Shown: positions 8,623-17,349, counted from the first letter of the stretch. The stretch is 64,000 nt of DNA from Candidatus Bilamarchaeum dharawalense (GCA_902386555.1 CABMJJ010000009.1:431384-495383); one strand, 5' to 3'. Notes: a model not told the origin generated them from the letters alone. Translations and numbers: made by a program.

Positions 8623-10149
8623 TTAGAATGGGTAAAATGCTTCCATATATTCTGGGGGTCTGCCAGTCATACGAACAATGTGTGCAAAGTCACTAATTAG
8701 ATTCAGTGTGCTCTGCGCGGCTTCGGGTGAGTGTAGGGCAACAGTTCGGATATATTGTGGGACATGACCACGGAAATATTTGGCATAGAACATATCTCCA
8801 TCGCTGTGGAAGATAATTGGGGTTGTTTGTACTCCATCGCCTTGGATTTCAGTTACTGCACGAACAAATGTCCACTCTGCAAGTCGTGCTGCCTGAGATT
8901 TGCCGTCCCTTCCATACCTAAATCTCCACATTAGATAGAAACTATTGAGTTTGTTTGGATCAATATCCCCAGATTCGGTAAGGCAGAATGGGTGGGCTTT
9001 TACTCCATCTATCTGGATTAGTGCTTGGGCAAATGATAGCACATTAGCGTTAACTAGGGTACGCATCGCGGCTTGACGTTGTATTTCTTCATGTAACGCA
9101 GTTGGATTGGTACGCTGTTCATTTAGCCAAACAGCAACAGCCATTTGGTTGTGAATGTCTGGTATGCCTAAGGTAATTGCATGGGAAACGTCCATGTGTC
9201 TGAAAATTAACTCCTTAAATTCTTCAAGATCAAAATCTCGGAAACGAGATTTGTCTGCAAGTAGAATTCCATAACCTAACCTTTTACCAGGCCAGCATTC
9301 GGATTTTGAAAATGTACCAGTAACTAGTTCAACAGATGTGCTTCCTTCTTTCAAAATTTGTTCTACTGGATCAAATGTCTGGGTTTGGTCCCTCCTGAAT
9401 CTTTCGTATGTGGGATCAGTTATACGATGAATCCGAATGTCATGTTTTTGATTTAAAGAATTGAGAATGTGAGTGACCGCATTGAAGGTACCAACATCCA
9501 TGGCAGAACCAAGCGGATTACCAATGGTAGTATTTACGAATACGTAGCGAACCTGCTTTCCATGTTCTTCAATAGTATCTTCCATTATTGAACGCAGGTG
9601 ATCAGGATCAACAAGGCCGGTTTTTGGATTTAGGGGAATTGTAACAACATCAGCTTCAACATAGGCAGCTTCGGCTAGAAATAATGGGTAGGTCAGTTCA
9701 GGAACAAAAACTATGGCCCGATGTTTTTTACCGCCAGCAACTGCACCCATGTAAGCACGAACAACCCCACTTGAACCTGCACCAGTATAGATAAACGCGT
9801 CTTTTTCATTTAAACGGGTGGATACCACCTGTTCTCCTGTGCCTTCTCCGATTATGTGAAGATTACGATGACGAAGTTCATCTCTTAAATCAGGATAACC
9901 GATGGATTGGGTATAGGATGGATCATTTTCAATTACTTTGAGAAGCGCCTCTTTAAGTCGGAGGGGTTGTTTGAGACCGAATTTAGTTGGATCGCCAAGG
10001 CTTGAATCTGCCATTATTAATGGCTTTCCGTATTTTGAATCAATAAGTAATCTTCTGGAAAAAAGATTTGCACGCTCTTTTATAGGAGTAACATCTGATA
10101 AACGTAAGCTGTGATCTGCTAATTCCTGAAAACGTCCTCCTCTAGCCAT
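8623..10149 (-). CDS. PLP-dependent aminotransferase, class I/II
   Basis: The start is placed at ATG 10149, which follows GAGAGGT. This leaves 508 residues; the longer frame adds 49 residues across the promoter. Fold-type I motifs are present: Tyr/Asn region NTTIGNPLGS (206-215), DPTYE (245-249) with the likely cofactor Asp, and GTFSKSECWPGKRLGYG, where Lys282 should form the Schiff base. The exact substrate cannot be read from the sequence. It is longer than typical aspartate aminotransferases (about 400) and resembles larger class I/II enzymes. It is divergent from the Nudix gene. Confidence 0.75.
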   Translation of the reverse strand: MARGGRFQELADHSLRLSDVTPIKERANLFSRRLLIDSKYGKPLIMADSSLGDPTKFGLKQPLRLKEALLKVIENDPSYTQSIGYPDLRDELRHRNLHIIGEGTGEQVVSTRLNEKDAFIYTGAGSSGVVRAYMGAVAGGKKHRAIVFVPELTYPLFLAEAAYVEADVVTIPLNPKTGLVDPDHLRSIMEDTIEEHGKQVRYVFVNTTIGNPLGSAMDVGTFNAVTHILNSLNQKHDIRIHRITDPTYERFRRDQTQTFDPVEQILKEGSTSVELVTGTFSKSECWPGKRLGYGILLADKSRFRDFDLEEFKELIFRHMDVSHAITLGIPDIHNQMAVAVWLNEQRTNPTALHEEIQRQAAMRTLVNANVLSFAQALIQIDGVKAHPFCLTESGDIDPNKLNSFYLMWRFRYGRDGKSQAARLAEWTFVRAVTEIQGDGVQTTPIIFHSDGDMFYAKYFRGHVPQYIRTVALHSPEAAQSTLNLISDFAHIVRMTGRPPEYMEAFYPF

Positions 10150-10189
10150 ACCTCTCGCCTTAAGAATAAATAATAGGTAGGGCGATTGG

Positions 10190-10197
10190 TTTATATA
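10190..10197. promoter_or_regulatory. Candidate shared TATA box between divergent genes
   Basis: TTTATATA reads as a TATA box on both strands. On the plus strand it lies about 47 bases before the Nudix ATG, and on the minus strand about 41-48 bases before the aminotransferase ATG. No second AT-rich box of comparable quality is visible in the 87-base gap. Confidence 0.45.
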
Positions 10198-10236
10198 CAT
10201 ATTTACTGTTTTTACGACATATGGCGTAGGGATTCT

Positions 10237-10644
10237 ATGAAAATCAACGTGGCGGCCGGAATTATACAAAAAAATAACAAAATACTTATTGCTCAAAGAA
10301 AACAGGGGTGTAAAAGAGAACCGAACAAATGGGAATTTCCAGGGGGTAAAATTGAGAAGAACGAAACTCCAGAGAATGCGCTAAAACGGGAGATAAAAGA
10401 GGAATTGGGGATGGATATTGTAGTTGGGGATTTGTTTGGAGAAAGTGCGAAAAAATACCCCAACGGAGACGAAATTATCCTCTCCTGTTATTTTGCTAAG
10501 TTAAAGAACAATAAAAAACCAAAATTAACCGGATGCCAAAAAATAGAGTGGGCTTCTTTGGAACAGCTTACTGGCTATGACTTTGCAGAAGCTGACCAGG
10601 CAATAATCAGTTTAATGAAAATGAAGAAAGAACAGGAGGATTAG
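10237..10644 (+). CDS. Nudix hydrolase, MutT/8-oxo-dGTP diphosphatase-like
   Basis: A 135-residue protein from ATG 10237. A complete Nudix box is visible (GGKIEKNETPENALKRE then IKEELGM), with all the catalytic Glu residues. The preceding IAQRKQGCKREPNKWEFPGG is typical of MutT-like enzymes, which remove oxidised nucleotides such as 8-oxo-dGTP or act as CTP pyrophosphatases. An 8-oxoguanine glycosylase lies 3.5 kb away, but not in the same operon. Substrate specificity is inferred. Confidence 0.85.
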   Translation: MKINVAAGIIQKNNKILIAQRKQGCKREPNKWEFPGGKIEKNETPENALKREIKEELGMDIVVGDLFGESAKKYPNGDEIILSCYFAKLKNNKKPKLTGCQKIEWASLEQLTGYDFAEADQAIISLMKMKKEQED

Positions 10645-10667
10645 GATAAGCATTTATGTTACATGTA

Positions 10668-10677
10668 TTTATAAATA
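10668..10677 (+). promoter_or_regulatory. TATA box for the trpB2 leader transcript
   Basis: TTTATAAATA predicts a transcription start near 10695-10700. That would give a leader of about 180 bases before trpB2, unusually long for this genome, and would place the leader ORF (10724) inside the transcript. Confidence 0.5.
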
Positions 10678-10723
10678 AAAAAAATTCAATAAATAGAATA
10701 GAAAATCATGCAAAGGTGAAAAT

Positions 10724-10789
10724 ATGAATAGACAATTTGGAATTTGCAAACAAAAACCATCAGGCATGATTTGGCTTTGGCGCGATTGA
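10724..10789 (+). CDS. Trp-containing leader peptide upstream of trpB2
   Basis: A 21-codon ORF (begins MNRQFGICK, ends MIWLWRD). It follows a strong Shine-Dalgarno, AAAGGTGA, with the spacing used by real genes here. Two Trp codons (10772 and 10778) sit just before the stop, the arrangement of bacterial trp attenuator leaders. The next annotated gene is tryptophan synthase. Downstream are two hairpins: TCTTC/GAAGA (10797-10814) and GAGC-TTCG-GCTC (10827-10838). GAAG (10810-10813) could instead pair with CTTC (10830-10833), so the folds are mutually exclusive. This is an inferred attenuator; archaeal examples are not well established. Confidence 0.5.
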   Translation: MNRQFGICKQKPSGMIWLWRD

Positions 10790-10796
10790 ATCTAAT

Positions 10797-10838
10797 TCTT
10801 CTACAAGTGGAAGAGATACTCTAGGGGAGCTTCGGCTC
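10797..10838 (+). promoter_or_regulatory. Candidate attenuator hairpins before trpB2
   Basis: A hairpin with an 8-base loop (10797-10814) is followed by a stable UUCG-tetraloop hairpin (10827-10838). Part of the first (GAAG) can instead pair with part of the second (CTTC). A ribosome paused at the Trp codons would leave the first hairpin free; one at the leader stop would cover its 5' arm. Which state favours trpB2 expression cannot be told from the sequence. Confidence 0.4.
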
Positions 10839-10879
10839 GGTAATTTTAAGTTAACAAATAGAAAAAACGAGGTGTTAGT

Positions 10880-12184
10880 ATGATTGATACAAAAGTATTA
10901 CTGAATGAGGATCAGGTACCGAAAAAATTCTACAATATTCTGCCGGATTTACCCGAGGCATTGGCACCGCCACTTAATCCTGGAACAAAAGAACCAATAA
11001 ATCCATCTGACCTGGAAGCCATTTTCCCAAAAGAAGTAGTAAGACAGGAGGTTTCTTCTGAAAGATTTATCACAATACCAGACGAGGTGCGCGAGGCCCT
11101 TTTAAGAATGGGAAGACCAAGCCCGCTGATTCGTGCAAAACGGTTGGAGGAGAAGTTGAAAACCCCTGCCAGGATTTATTTTAAGCATGAGGGATTAAAC
11201 CCGTGTGGGAGCCATAAGCCAAACACTGCAATAGCACAGACTTATTATAACATGAAAGAAGGCGTGGAAAACCTTGCAACTGAAACAGGAGCCGGCCAGT
11301 GGGGAACATCGCTAGCCTATGCCACCATGCTCTTTGGATTGAAGTGTACAATTTTCATGGTAAGAACCAGCTTTAGCCAAAAACCCTACCGCAAAAGCAT
11401 GATTGGAGTATATGGTGCAACGGTGCATCCTTCGCCCAGTACCATTACAGATTATGGTAAAAAAATCTTGAAGGAAACACCAGAACACCCGGGCAGCCTT
11501 GGGATCGCAATAAGCGAAGCCATTGAAACTGTGGTCAAGGACAAAAATAAAAAAACCAAATATTCGCTCGGAAGTGTTCTCAACCACGTACTTCTTCATC
11601 AAACAGTAATTGGACAGGAAACACGTGAACAGCTGGCCATGATTGATGAGAAACCAGATTATATGATCGGATGTGTTGGTGGTGGAAGTAATTTTGGTGG
11701 GATTGCCTTTCCTCTTATCTATGATAAGATAAAAGGGAAGAATAATTGTGAGTTTGTTGCCGTAGAACCAGTATCCTGCCCATCCACAACCAAAGGAGAA
11801 TACCGCTATGATTTCGGGGATACTGCAGGTATGACGCCACTTATAAAAATGTACACCTTGGGAAAAGAATTTGTACCATCACCAATCCATGCAGGGGGAT
11901 TGAGATACCATGGCATGGCCCCAACCGTTTCTCTTTTAGTGAAAAATAAAATGGTGAAGTCTGTGGCCTACCACCAGAAAGAGGTGTTTGAAGCGGCCAT
12001 GACATTTGCCCAGACCGAGGGGATAATAGCAGCACCTGAATCTTCCCATGCCATAAAGGCAGCCATTGACAAAGCCCTGGAATGTAAACGAAAGAATGAA
12101 CAGAAAACAATTGTATTTAACCTTAGTGGGCACGGGCTTCTGGACCTGGGGGGATACGACCAGTACCTAAGCGGAAAAATGTAA
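10880..12184 (+). CDS. trpB2: Tryptophan synthase beta chain, TrpB2 type
   Basis: A 434-residue TrpB2-type enzyme, longer at the N-terminus than TrpB1 (about 400). It joins indole and serine to make tryptophan. The PLP lysine is Lys113 in [18 protein letters not shown] (about 135-142) holds the catalytic Glu, and [11 protein letters not shown] binds the cofactor phosphate. TrpB2 often works without the alpha subunit, and no trpA or other trp gene is in view, so it may salvage indole. GAGGTG lies five bases before ATG. The leader upstream suggests Trp-dependent control. Confidence 0.92.
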   Translation: MIDTKVLLNEDQVPKKFYNILPDLPEALAPPLNPGTKEPINPSDLEAIFPKEVVRQEVSSERFITIPDEVREALLRMGRPSPLIRAKRLEEKLKTPARIYFKHEGLNPCGSHKPNTAIAQTYYNMKEGVENLATETGAGQWGTSLAYATMLFGLKCTIFMVRTSFSQKPYRKSMIGVYGATVHPSPSTITDYGKKILKETPEHPGSLGIAISEAIETVVKDKNKKTKYSLGSVLNHVLLHQTVIGQETREQLAMIDEKPDYMIGCVGGGSNFGGIAFPLIYDKIKGKNNCEFVAVEPVSCPSTTKGEYRYDFGDTAGMTPLIKMYTLGKEFVPSPIHAGGLRYHGMAPTVSLLVKNKMVKSVAYHQKEVFEAAMTFAQTEGIIAAPESSHAIKAAIDKALECKRKNEQKTIVFNLSGHGLLDLGGYDQYLSGKM

Positions 12185-12189
12185 TTTTT

Positions 12190-12510
12190 TTATTTTTTAT
12201 AATAATCAGAAAGAAGAGCCGTAAAAAAACTTCGCAGCTCTTCTGTCTCTAATTCCTTGGACACGTTCTTAAGATAACCGAGGCCAGTGGGGGTTGTTCC
12301 GTATTCATAGGCAAGTCTTCTGCCTCTAACATCACGACGAACAATAAGATTTTGGTCCATTAATTTTAACAAAATGGGATAGAATGATCCAGAGCTCCAA
12401 CTGGCACCAAATTGTTTACCTTTTTTCATGATTCCGTAGCCGCTGACCCAATTTTTTGAGCACATATGAAGGACGAATGCGGTGGTAAGTTTTTTACCCA
12501 AGAAATTCAT
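12190..12510 (-). CDS. PadR family transcriptional regulator
   Basis: A 106-residue protein with the PadR winged-helix signature: SGYGIMKK, then SGSFYPILLKLMDQNLIVRR and YEYGTTPTGLGYLK. It has a short C-terminal helix for dimerisation. It is divergent from an MFS transporter, the classic arrangement of PadR repressors that control an exporter. A palindrome over its own TATA box suggests autoregulation. Confidence 0.88.
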   Translation of the reverse strand: MNFLGKKLTTAFVLHMCSKNWVSGYGIMKKGKQFGASWSSGSFYPILLKLMDQNLIVRRDVRGRRLAYEYGTTPTGLGYLKNVSKELETEELRSFFTALLSDYYKK

Positions 12511-12537
12511 GAATGGATATGGGCTACAGTATTTATA

Positions 12538-12552
12538 TATCTATTTTAGATA
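12538..12552. promoter_or_regulatory. Candidate PadR operator overlapping TATA boxes
   Basis: The inverted repeat TATCTA-TTT-TAGATA lies between padR (start 12510) and the MFS gene (start 12607). On the minus strand TATATAAATA overlaps it at the right distance for padR. It is therefore placed to repress padR itself and possibly the transporter. Confidence 0.5.
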
Positions 12553-12606
12553 GATATTTTTTAGTGATAGTTAAGCAGATGGAATAAAAAATTTAGCAGG
12601 ACGATA

Positions 12607-13767
12607 ATGACCATGGGAAAACTCGATAGAAACGTGATTGCACTGGGCCTGGTTAGTTTTTTCACAGATGTTTCAAGTGAGATGATTTTTCCCATCCTAC
12701 CTCTTTTTTTAAATGGGATTTTGGGTGTGGGGAAGGAGATAATTGGATTAATTGAAGGAGTAGCAGATAGTATTTCTAGTCTGTTGGATATCTTCATCGG
12801 ATATTTTTCCGATAGACAGGGTAGAAGGAAGGACTATGTTATTTTTGGCTATGGGCTCTCAACGGTTTTGAAAATAGGCCTGGTTTTCGCAACCGCATGG
12901 CAGCACGTATTGGCGATTAGGGGTTTGGAAAGGATTGGAAAGAGTATTAGAACCAGTCCGCGAGATGCCATCATTGCAGAGTCAAGTGATGAAAAAACCA
13001 GGGGGCAGGCGTTTGGATTGCATAGGGCTATGGATACGTTGGGTGCGATCGTAGGCCCCATAATAGCCTATGTTATACTGAAATGGTTTGGAGAAACAGA
13101 AACAGGGTTCAGAACTGTTTTTGTTATTGCCGTAATACCCGCAGTACTGGCAGTTCTAACGCTATTGGTATTAGTAAGAGAACCAAAAAAAGAAACAACA
13201 AAAATTACAAAACCAAACTTTTGGGAATCGCTACGGATGTTGGATGGTAGATATAAAAAATTCCTAGCCATATCCTGTTTTTTCTCTCTTGCCTATTTCA
13301 GTTATGCGCTTCTCATAGTACGAGCAAATGATATAGGCATAAAACCAGAAGACGTTGTTTTGATTTATGTTTTTTATAATATTATTTACGCGCTTATTTC
13401 AGTTCCGATCGGTAAATTATCAGACAGAATTGGGCGAAAATTCGTTATCGCAGCTTCTTTCATATTATATGCCGTGATTTGCCTGGGTTTCATAGTGGCT
13501 AGCCAGTTTTGGCAGGTGGTTTTGTTATTTGTATTATACGCAATATTTGTTGCGGCCGATGAATCAGTAAACAAGGCATATATTTCAGATATTAGTGGGA
13601 ATAGGATTAGGGGGATCGCACTTGGCGCATATAACAGTGCCGTTGGTGCCGCCTACCTACCAGCAAGTATTATTTTCGGATTTTTATGGGTGGTTTTTGG
13701 AGTTCCGTTCGCTTTCGGAGCTGCTGCAGTGGTGGCCATCATCGCTGGGATTCTGATGCTTACTTAA
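12607..13767 (+). CDS. Major facilitator superfamily transporter
   Basis: A 386-residue protein with about 12 membrane segments. The MFS loop 2-3 motif is present (GYFSDRQGRRKDY), with its counterpart in the second half (GKLSDRIGRKFV). The phrase RTSPRDAIIAESS is typical of one group of putative drug or metabolite efflux proteins. The substrate is unknown. The divergent PadR gene suggests induction by a toxic ligand. An in-frame ATG at 12613 is an alternative start. The last 8 bases overlap the convergent ogg gene. Confidence 0.8.
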   Translation: MTMGKLDRNVIALGLVSFFTDVSSEMIFPILPLFLNGILGVGKEIIGLIEGVADSISSLLDIFIGYFSDRQGRRKDYVIFGYGLSTVLKIGLVFATAWQHVLAIRGLERIGKSIRTSPRDAIIAESSDEKTRGQAFGLHRAMDTLGAIVGPIIAYVILKWFGETETGFRTVFVIAVIPAVLAVLTLLVLVREPKKETTKITKPNFWESLRMLDGRYKKFLAISCFFSLAYFSYALLIVRANDIGIKPEDVVLIYVFYNIIYALISVPIGKLSDRIGRKFVIAASFILYAVICLGFIVASQFWQVVLLFVLYAIFVAADESVNKAYISDISGNRIRGIALGAYNSAVGAAYLPASIIFGFLWVVFGVPFAFGAAAVVAIIAGILMLT

Positions 13768-14380
13768 GCACCTTGCCAGTTTCAAGATACCAGAGGTAGA
13801 GATCCAACTCGCCTTGAGACATGTTGAGTTTTTTTGCTAATCCTGCTAGTTTTTTTTCAATTTCAAGATATTTTGTTTTAGAAAGAGATTTTGGTTTTTT
13901 AATTCGATACTCGGATACTACCAGGTCAAGGATATGAAAATCAATAATAGCCAAATCAAAATACCCAGTGTTTCTCAAAAAATGACTTGCCTCTTTATAA
14001 CCTAAACCAAGAACATTGGATGCCAGCCACTCACGAAGCTCAATTTGGCTTTTGTTTGTTTTAAGAATTTTTAATTCTGATAGATGTTTGCGTGCTTCGT
14101 AGATATATCGTGCACGAGTATTGGGAAAGCGATAGCCCAGGGATTTTAGTTTTTGTGCAAGCTGAACCTGGGAAAGAGATAGAAACCCACGGCCAATTTC
14201 TTTTTGAATTTTTATACCGCCAGCGGAAGTATAATTGGCAGTAAGTAAACAAAAACAGAGTTCTTCGAAAACTTTTTTGTTTGGTTGTTTTCCCAATCTG
14301 GAAAAAGAAGCGAGCCGGGATGAGATCGTTCTGGAAATTGGTTTTGAACTGAGAAGACGAATTTTAGATAGTAGGGACAT
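13760..14380 (-). CDS. ogg: 8-oxoguanine DNA glycosylase/AP lyase, archaeal Ogg2 type
   Basis: A 206-residue HhH-GPD protein, the usual size of archaeal Ogg2. It excises 8-oxoguanine from DNA and nicks the abasic site. The helix-hairpin-helix is at LGLGYKEASHFLRNTGY, with the catalytic Lys in GYKEAS and the catalytic Asp in LAIIDFHIL. The C-terminal ELDLYLWYLETGKVLK, ending in Lys, matches the Ogg2 tail that reads the base. The start directly follows the stop of the adenosyltransferase gene, so the two are cotranscribed. Confidence 0.9.
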   Translation of the reverse strand: MSLLSKIRLLSSKPISRTISSRLASFSRLGKQPNKKVFEELCFCLLTANYTSAGGIKIQKEIGRGFLSLSQVQLAQKLKSLGYRFPNTRARYIYEARKHLSELKILKTNKSQIELREWLASNVLGLGYKEASHFLRNTGYFDLAIIDFHILDLVVSEYRIKKPKSLSKTKYLEIEKKLAGLAKKLNMSQGELDLYLWYLETGKVLK

Positions 14381-14908
14381 TCAATGGCCTTTCCAAATGG
14401 TTTCGGAGATTTTTTTCCTATAGTTAACATGGCGCGCTTGGACAAACAAAAAATCACCAACCCGATTAACATAAATAATAATTTCCGGATTGATGACTTC
14501 TTTTTGGGATAGTGCAATTATTTGTCTTTCAGAACGACGACAAATCGTCCTTGCAAGATGAAGCAGGGATGCGGTTTTGCTTCCGCCAGGTATAATAAAA
14601 TGATTTATTGGGGGGAGATCGGCCTCCATTGAATCTATTTCGCTTTCGATTTCACCAATCCTGGCCGGGGATAGTGATCGATTTTTAGAACCAGCCAGTT
14701 CGGCACCAATAACAAATAGATCTTTTTGAATCTTAGAAAGGGACGTGGTAAGTTCTGGATCGGTACTAAACGATATGATAACTCCAAGAATGGCGTTGAG
14801 TTCATCCATACTACCATAGGCTTCCACACGAGGATGGTTTTTTGGAACCACAGAACCACCCAAAAGAGTAGTGTTGCCCTTATCCCCGAATTTAGTGTAG
14901 ATACGCAT
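14381..14908 (-). CDS. Cob(I)alamin adenosyltransferase, PduO type
   Basis: The start at ATG 14908 (MRIYTKFGDKGNTTLLGG) matches the family N-terminus; the longer frame adds 21 unrelated residues. The TGDKG-like ATP-binding loop, VEAYGSMDELNAILG, RRSERQIIAL and YVNRVGDFLFVQAR are all PduO-type features. The enzyme makes adenosylcobalamin from cob(I)alamin and ATP. No B12-dependent enzyme is in the window. TTTAAAA at 14930-14936 lies about 26 bases upstream of ATG, so the mRNA is probably leaderless. Confidence 0.9.
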   Translation of the reverse strand: MRIYTKFGDKGNTTLLGGSVVPKNHPRVEAYGSMDELNAILGVIISFSTDPELTTSLSKIQKDLFVIGAELAGSKNRSLSPARIGEIESEIDSMEADLPPINHFIIPGGSKTASLLHLARTICRRSERQIIALSQKEVINPEIIIYVNRVGDFLFVQARHVNYRKKISETIWKGH

Positions 14909-14988
14909 AAAATAAATTGGATTGTTAGGTTTTAAATCACTCGGAAGCCAAACAAAAAAGATAAAAACCACTAGGGAGAGGTTAACCC

Positions 14989-15612
14989 ATGACGCTAATT
15001 GAAGATTTTAACACTCTTGAAAAGCGGGGATTTAGATTGTTGCCCTATGTACTTGCAAAAAACGAGGAGGACGCTGTTCAGGCTGCAAAAAAAATTGGTT
15101 ACCCGGTTGCCATGAAAATAGTCTCACCAGAGATAGTACATAAAACAGATGTTGGAGGGGTTAGAATAAAGATAAAAAATGCAGAAATGCTCCGCAATGC
15201 GTATAAGGAAATAACCGAGAATGCAAAGGGGAAAAAGATAGACGGGATTCTTGTTCAAAAAATGGCACGAAAGGGAGTTGAACTGATTATTGGTGGAAAA
15301 AAGGACGCCCAGTTTGGTCATATGATTGTTCTTGGTCTTGGGGGGATCTATGTTGAGATATTTCGAGACATAAGTGCAAGAATTTGCCCGTTAGTAAAAT
15401 CTGACGTGGAAGAGATGGTTGCCGAACTAAAAGTACACCCATTACTGGAAGGTGCAAGAGGTAAAAAACCAATTAATAAAAAAATGTTGGAACGGTTGGT
15501 TTTGCGAGTTTGTAGATTTATGATGGAAGAGGACATTAAAGAGATGGATTTGAATCCAGTTGTTTTCGATGAATTGGGTTGTGATATCGTAGACGTACGA
15601 TTTAGCAGGTAA
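14989..15612 (+). CDS. acdB: ADP-forming acetate/acyl-CoA ligase, beta subunit (ATP-grasp)
   Basis: A 207-residue ATP-grasp_5 protein. The phrases YPVAMKIVSPEIVHKTDVGG, ILVQKMARKGVELIIGG and DLNPVVF are characteristic of the beta subunit of archaeal acyl-CoA synthetase. With the alpha subunit four bases downstream it converts acetyl-CoA, ADP and phosphate to acetate, CoA and ATP, an energy-conserving step in fermenting archaea. The order beta then alpha on separate genes is found in several archaea; others have a fused protein. Confidence 0.92.
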   Translation: MTLIEDFNTLEKRGFRLLPYVLAKNEEDAVQAAKKIGYPVAMKIVSPEIVHKTDVGGVRIKIKNAEMLRNAYKEITENAKGKKIDGILVQKMARKGVELIIGGKKDAQFGHMIVLGLGGIYVEIFRDISARICPLVKSDVEEMVAELKVHPLLEGARGKKPINKKMLERLVLRVCRFMMEEDIKEMDLNPVVFDELGCDIVDVRFSR

Positions 15613-15616
15613 TACT

Positions 15617-17008
15617 ATGAATAAAAACATACAAAATCTGAAGTTTGTTTTTGCACCAAGAACGGTTGCTATTGTTGGGGCCTCTGCCACTGCAAATAAA
15701 ATAGGAAATGTGATCATTCGCAATTTCCTTGATGCGAGATTTCAGGGTGATATATTTCCCATAAACCCTAAATATACAGAATTGTTTGGATTAAAATGCT
15801 ATCAGAAGGTTAGTGATGTTCCTGGAACCATCGATTGTGTTATCATTGCAACCCCTGCAGAAACCGTCCCGATGATTGTGGAGGATTGCGTAAAAAAGAA
15901 AGTAGGTGGGGTAATTGTCTTGAGTGGTGGATTTGAGGAGGTCAATAGAACAGATTTGGCCCAGAAAATAGCAGAGATTGCGAAAAAAAATAATCTACCA
16001 ATAATAGGACCAAACTGTCTGGGAGTGTATAACCCCTACACTAAAGTAGATAGTATATTTTTACCAAGGTACAAACTCGAACGCCCGAAAGCAGGTGGAA
16101 TTGCATTTGTAACCCAAAGTGGGGCAGTTGGTTCAACAGTAATGGATTTAGCTGCCTTTTATGGGATAGGAATATCAAAATTCATATCCTATGGGAATGC
16201 AACGGTATTGGATGAAAGCGATTATCTTGAGTATTTGATGCACGATAAGGACACGAAAACAATTATACTTTACCTGGAAGGCGCCAAGGATGGAAGAAAA
16301 CTGCTTCAGACCATGAAAAAAGTAAATAAAATAAAACCAATAATCGCGTTGAAAGCAGGGAAGGGGGTTGGTGGACAGGCAGCAGCACGATCGCACACAG
16401 GAAATATTGCTGGTAGTTACCTTGCCTATAACGCTGCATTCAAACAGGCTAAAGTAACCGAGGCTGATGGAATTATTGAGGTATTTGATTTTGTCAAAAT
16501 ATTCGATCAGACAAAACCAAAAGGAAATAGAATCGCAGTTCTAACCAATGGGGGAGGAATTGGGGTTCTCACCACAGATTACATAGAAAGTGAGGGCCTG
16601 TCCTTGGCTAAATTTAGCGACGAAACAAAAAAAGAGCTTGCCAAAATTTTACCATCATATGGTACGGTTGCGAATCCCTTGGACCTTGTTGCAGATGCTG
16701 GTGTGGAAGCCTATGAAAAAGCCATCGATGTGATGATGAATGACCCAAACATTGATGCGTTGATAGTTATCGTACTTACTCAAACCCCACCAATTGATGA
16801 AAGGATAATACATGTGTTGACAAAGGCATCGGATGATAAAAGAAAACCAATTGCGACCATTTCCATTGGAGGTACTTACACAGAAGTATACAGGAAAATC
16901 CTGGAAAGTAAGGGTGTCCCAAGTTATAATTCACCCAGGGCAGCGGTTAAGGCAATTGAAAGATTGATAACTTATTCTCGTTATTGGGAACAGTTAAAGC
17001 GAAAGTAG
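15617..17008 (+). CDS. acdA: ADP-forming acetate/acyl-CoA ligase, alpha subunit
   Basis: A 463-residue protein with an N-terminal CoA-binding Rossmann domain (VAIVGASATANKIGN), a succinyl-CoA-ligase-like domain and a third, ligase domain. His260 in AARSHTGN is the expected phosphohistidine that relays phosphate to ADP on the beta subunit. The length fits archaeal alpha subunits. It forms an operon with acdB, with a four-base gap. Substrate range (acetyl-, aryl- or branched-CoA) cannot be read from the sequence. Confidence 0.93.
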   Translation: MNKNIQNLKFVFAPRTVAIVGASATANKIGNVIIRNFLDARFQGDIFPINPKYTELFGLKCYQKVSDVPGTIDCVIIATPAETVPMIVEDCVKKKVGGVIVLSGGFEEVNRTDLAQKIAEIAKKNNLPIIGPNCLGVYNPYTKVDSIFLPRYKLERPKAGGIAFVTQSGAVGSTVMDLAAFYGIGISKFISYGNATVLDESDYLEYLMHDKDTKTIILYLEGAKDGRKLLQTMKKVNKIKPIIALKAGKGVGGQAAARSHTGNIAGSYLAYNAAFKQAKVTEADGIIEVFDFVKIFDQTKPKGNRIAVLTNGGGIGVLTTDYIESEGLSLAKFSDETKKELAKILPSYGTVANPLDLVADAGVEAYEKAIDVMMNDPNIDALIVIVLTQTPPIDERIIHVLTKASDDKRKPIATISIGGTYTEVYRKILESKGVPSYNSPRAAVKAIERLITYSRYWEQLKRK

Positions 17009-17056
17009 GGGGAGGGTGTAATTCCATTAATATATTTTAATATTATATTATTAATT

Positions 17057-17080
17057 TGTATGTAACTATAGTTACATACA
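17057..17080. promoter_or_regulatory. Perfect 24-base palindrome, probable operator
   Basis: Both arms read TGTATGTAACTA. The palindrome is preceded by a very AT-rich stretch (17030-17056) that could hold the TATA box. It ends 13 bases before the TTG start of the 79-residue gene, with the Shine-Dalgarno AGGGGTG in between. Its position over the expected transcription start fits a repressor site. Confidence 0.6.
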
Positions 17081-17093
17081 CAGGGGTGTTTTT

Positions 17094-17333
17094 TTGTTCG
17101 TTGTTTATATTTATGATGTAAAAGCCGTAAACAAATTAAAATTCAACCGCACCAAACGATTGTTCTATTACCATCTAAACAAACTTCCTTTGAAAAAAGA
17201 GTATTGGAAATCAAAATCCGCGCTTGCCATACCACCCAAACTAGAAAAACAACTGGATTTCTTCTTCAAACGCTTCTCTAAACGTGTTTCTGTCTACAAA
17301 CTACATACAACATCAATAGAAGAAATGGATTAG
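17094..17333 (+). CDS. Small basic protein, possibly Cas2/VapD-like fold
   Basis: A 79-residue protein with a TTG start five bases after AGGGGTG. I do not recognise the family with confidence. The opening strand with a final Asp (FVVYIYDVK), an Arg/Lys-rich helix (RTKRLFYYHLNKL) and a closing strand (SVYKLHT) recall the ferredoxin-like fold of Cas2 and VapD nucleases. No cas genes are nearby. Its own palindromic operator would suit a toxin or an autoregulated small nuclease, but this is speculation. Confidence 0.5.
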   Translation: MFVVYIYDVKAVNKLKFNRTKRLFYYHLNKLPLKKEYWKSKSALAIPPKLEKQLDFFFKRFSKRVSVYKLHTTSIEEMD

Positions 17334-17349
17334 TGGAAGTGTGGGGGGT

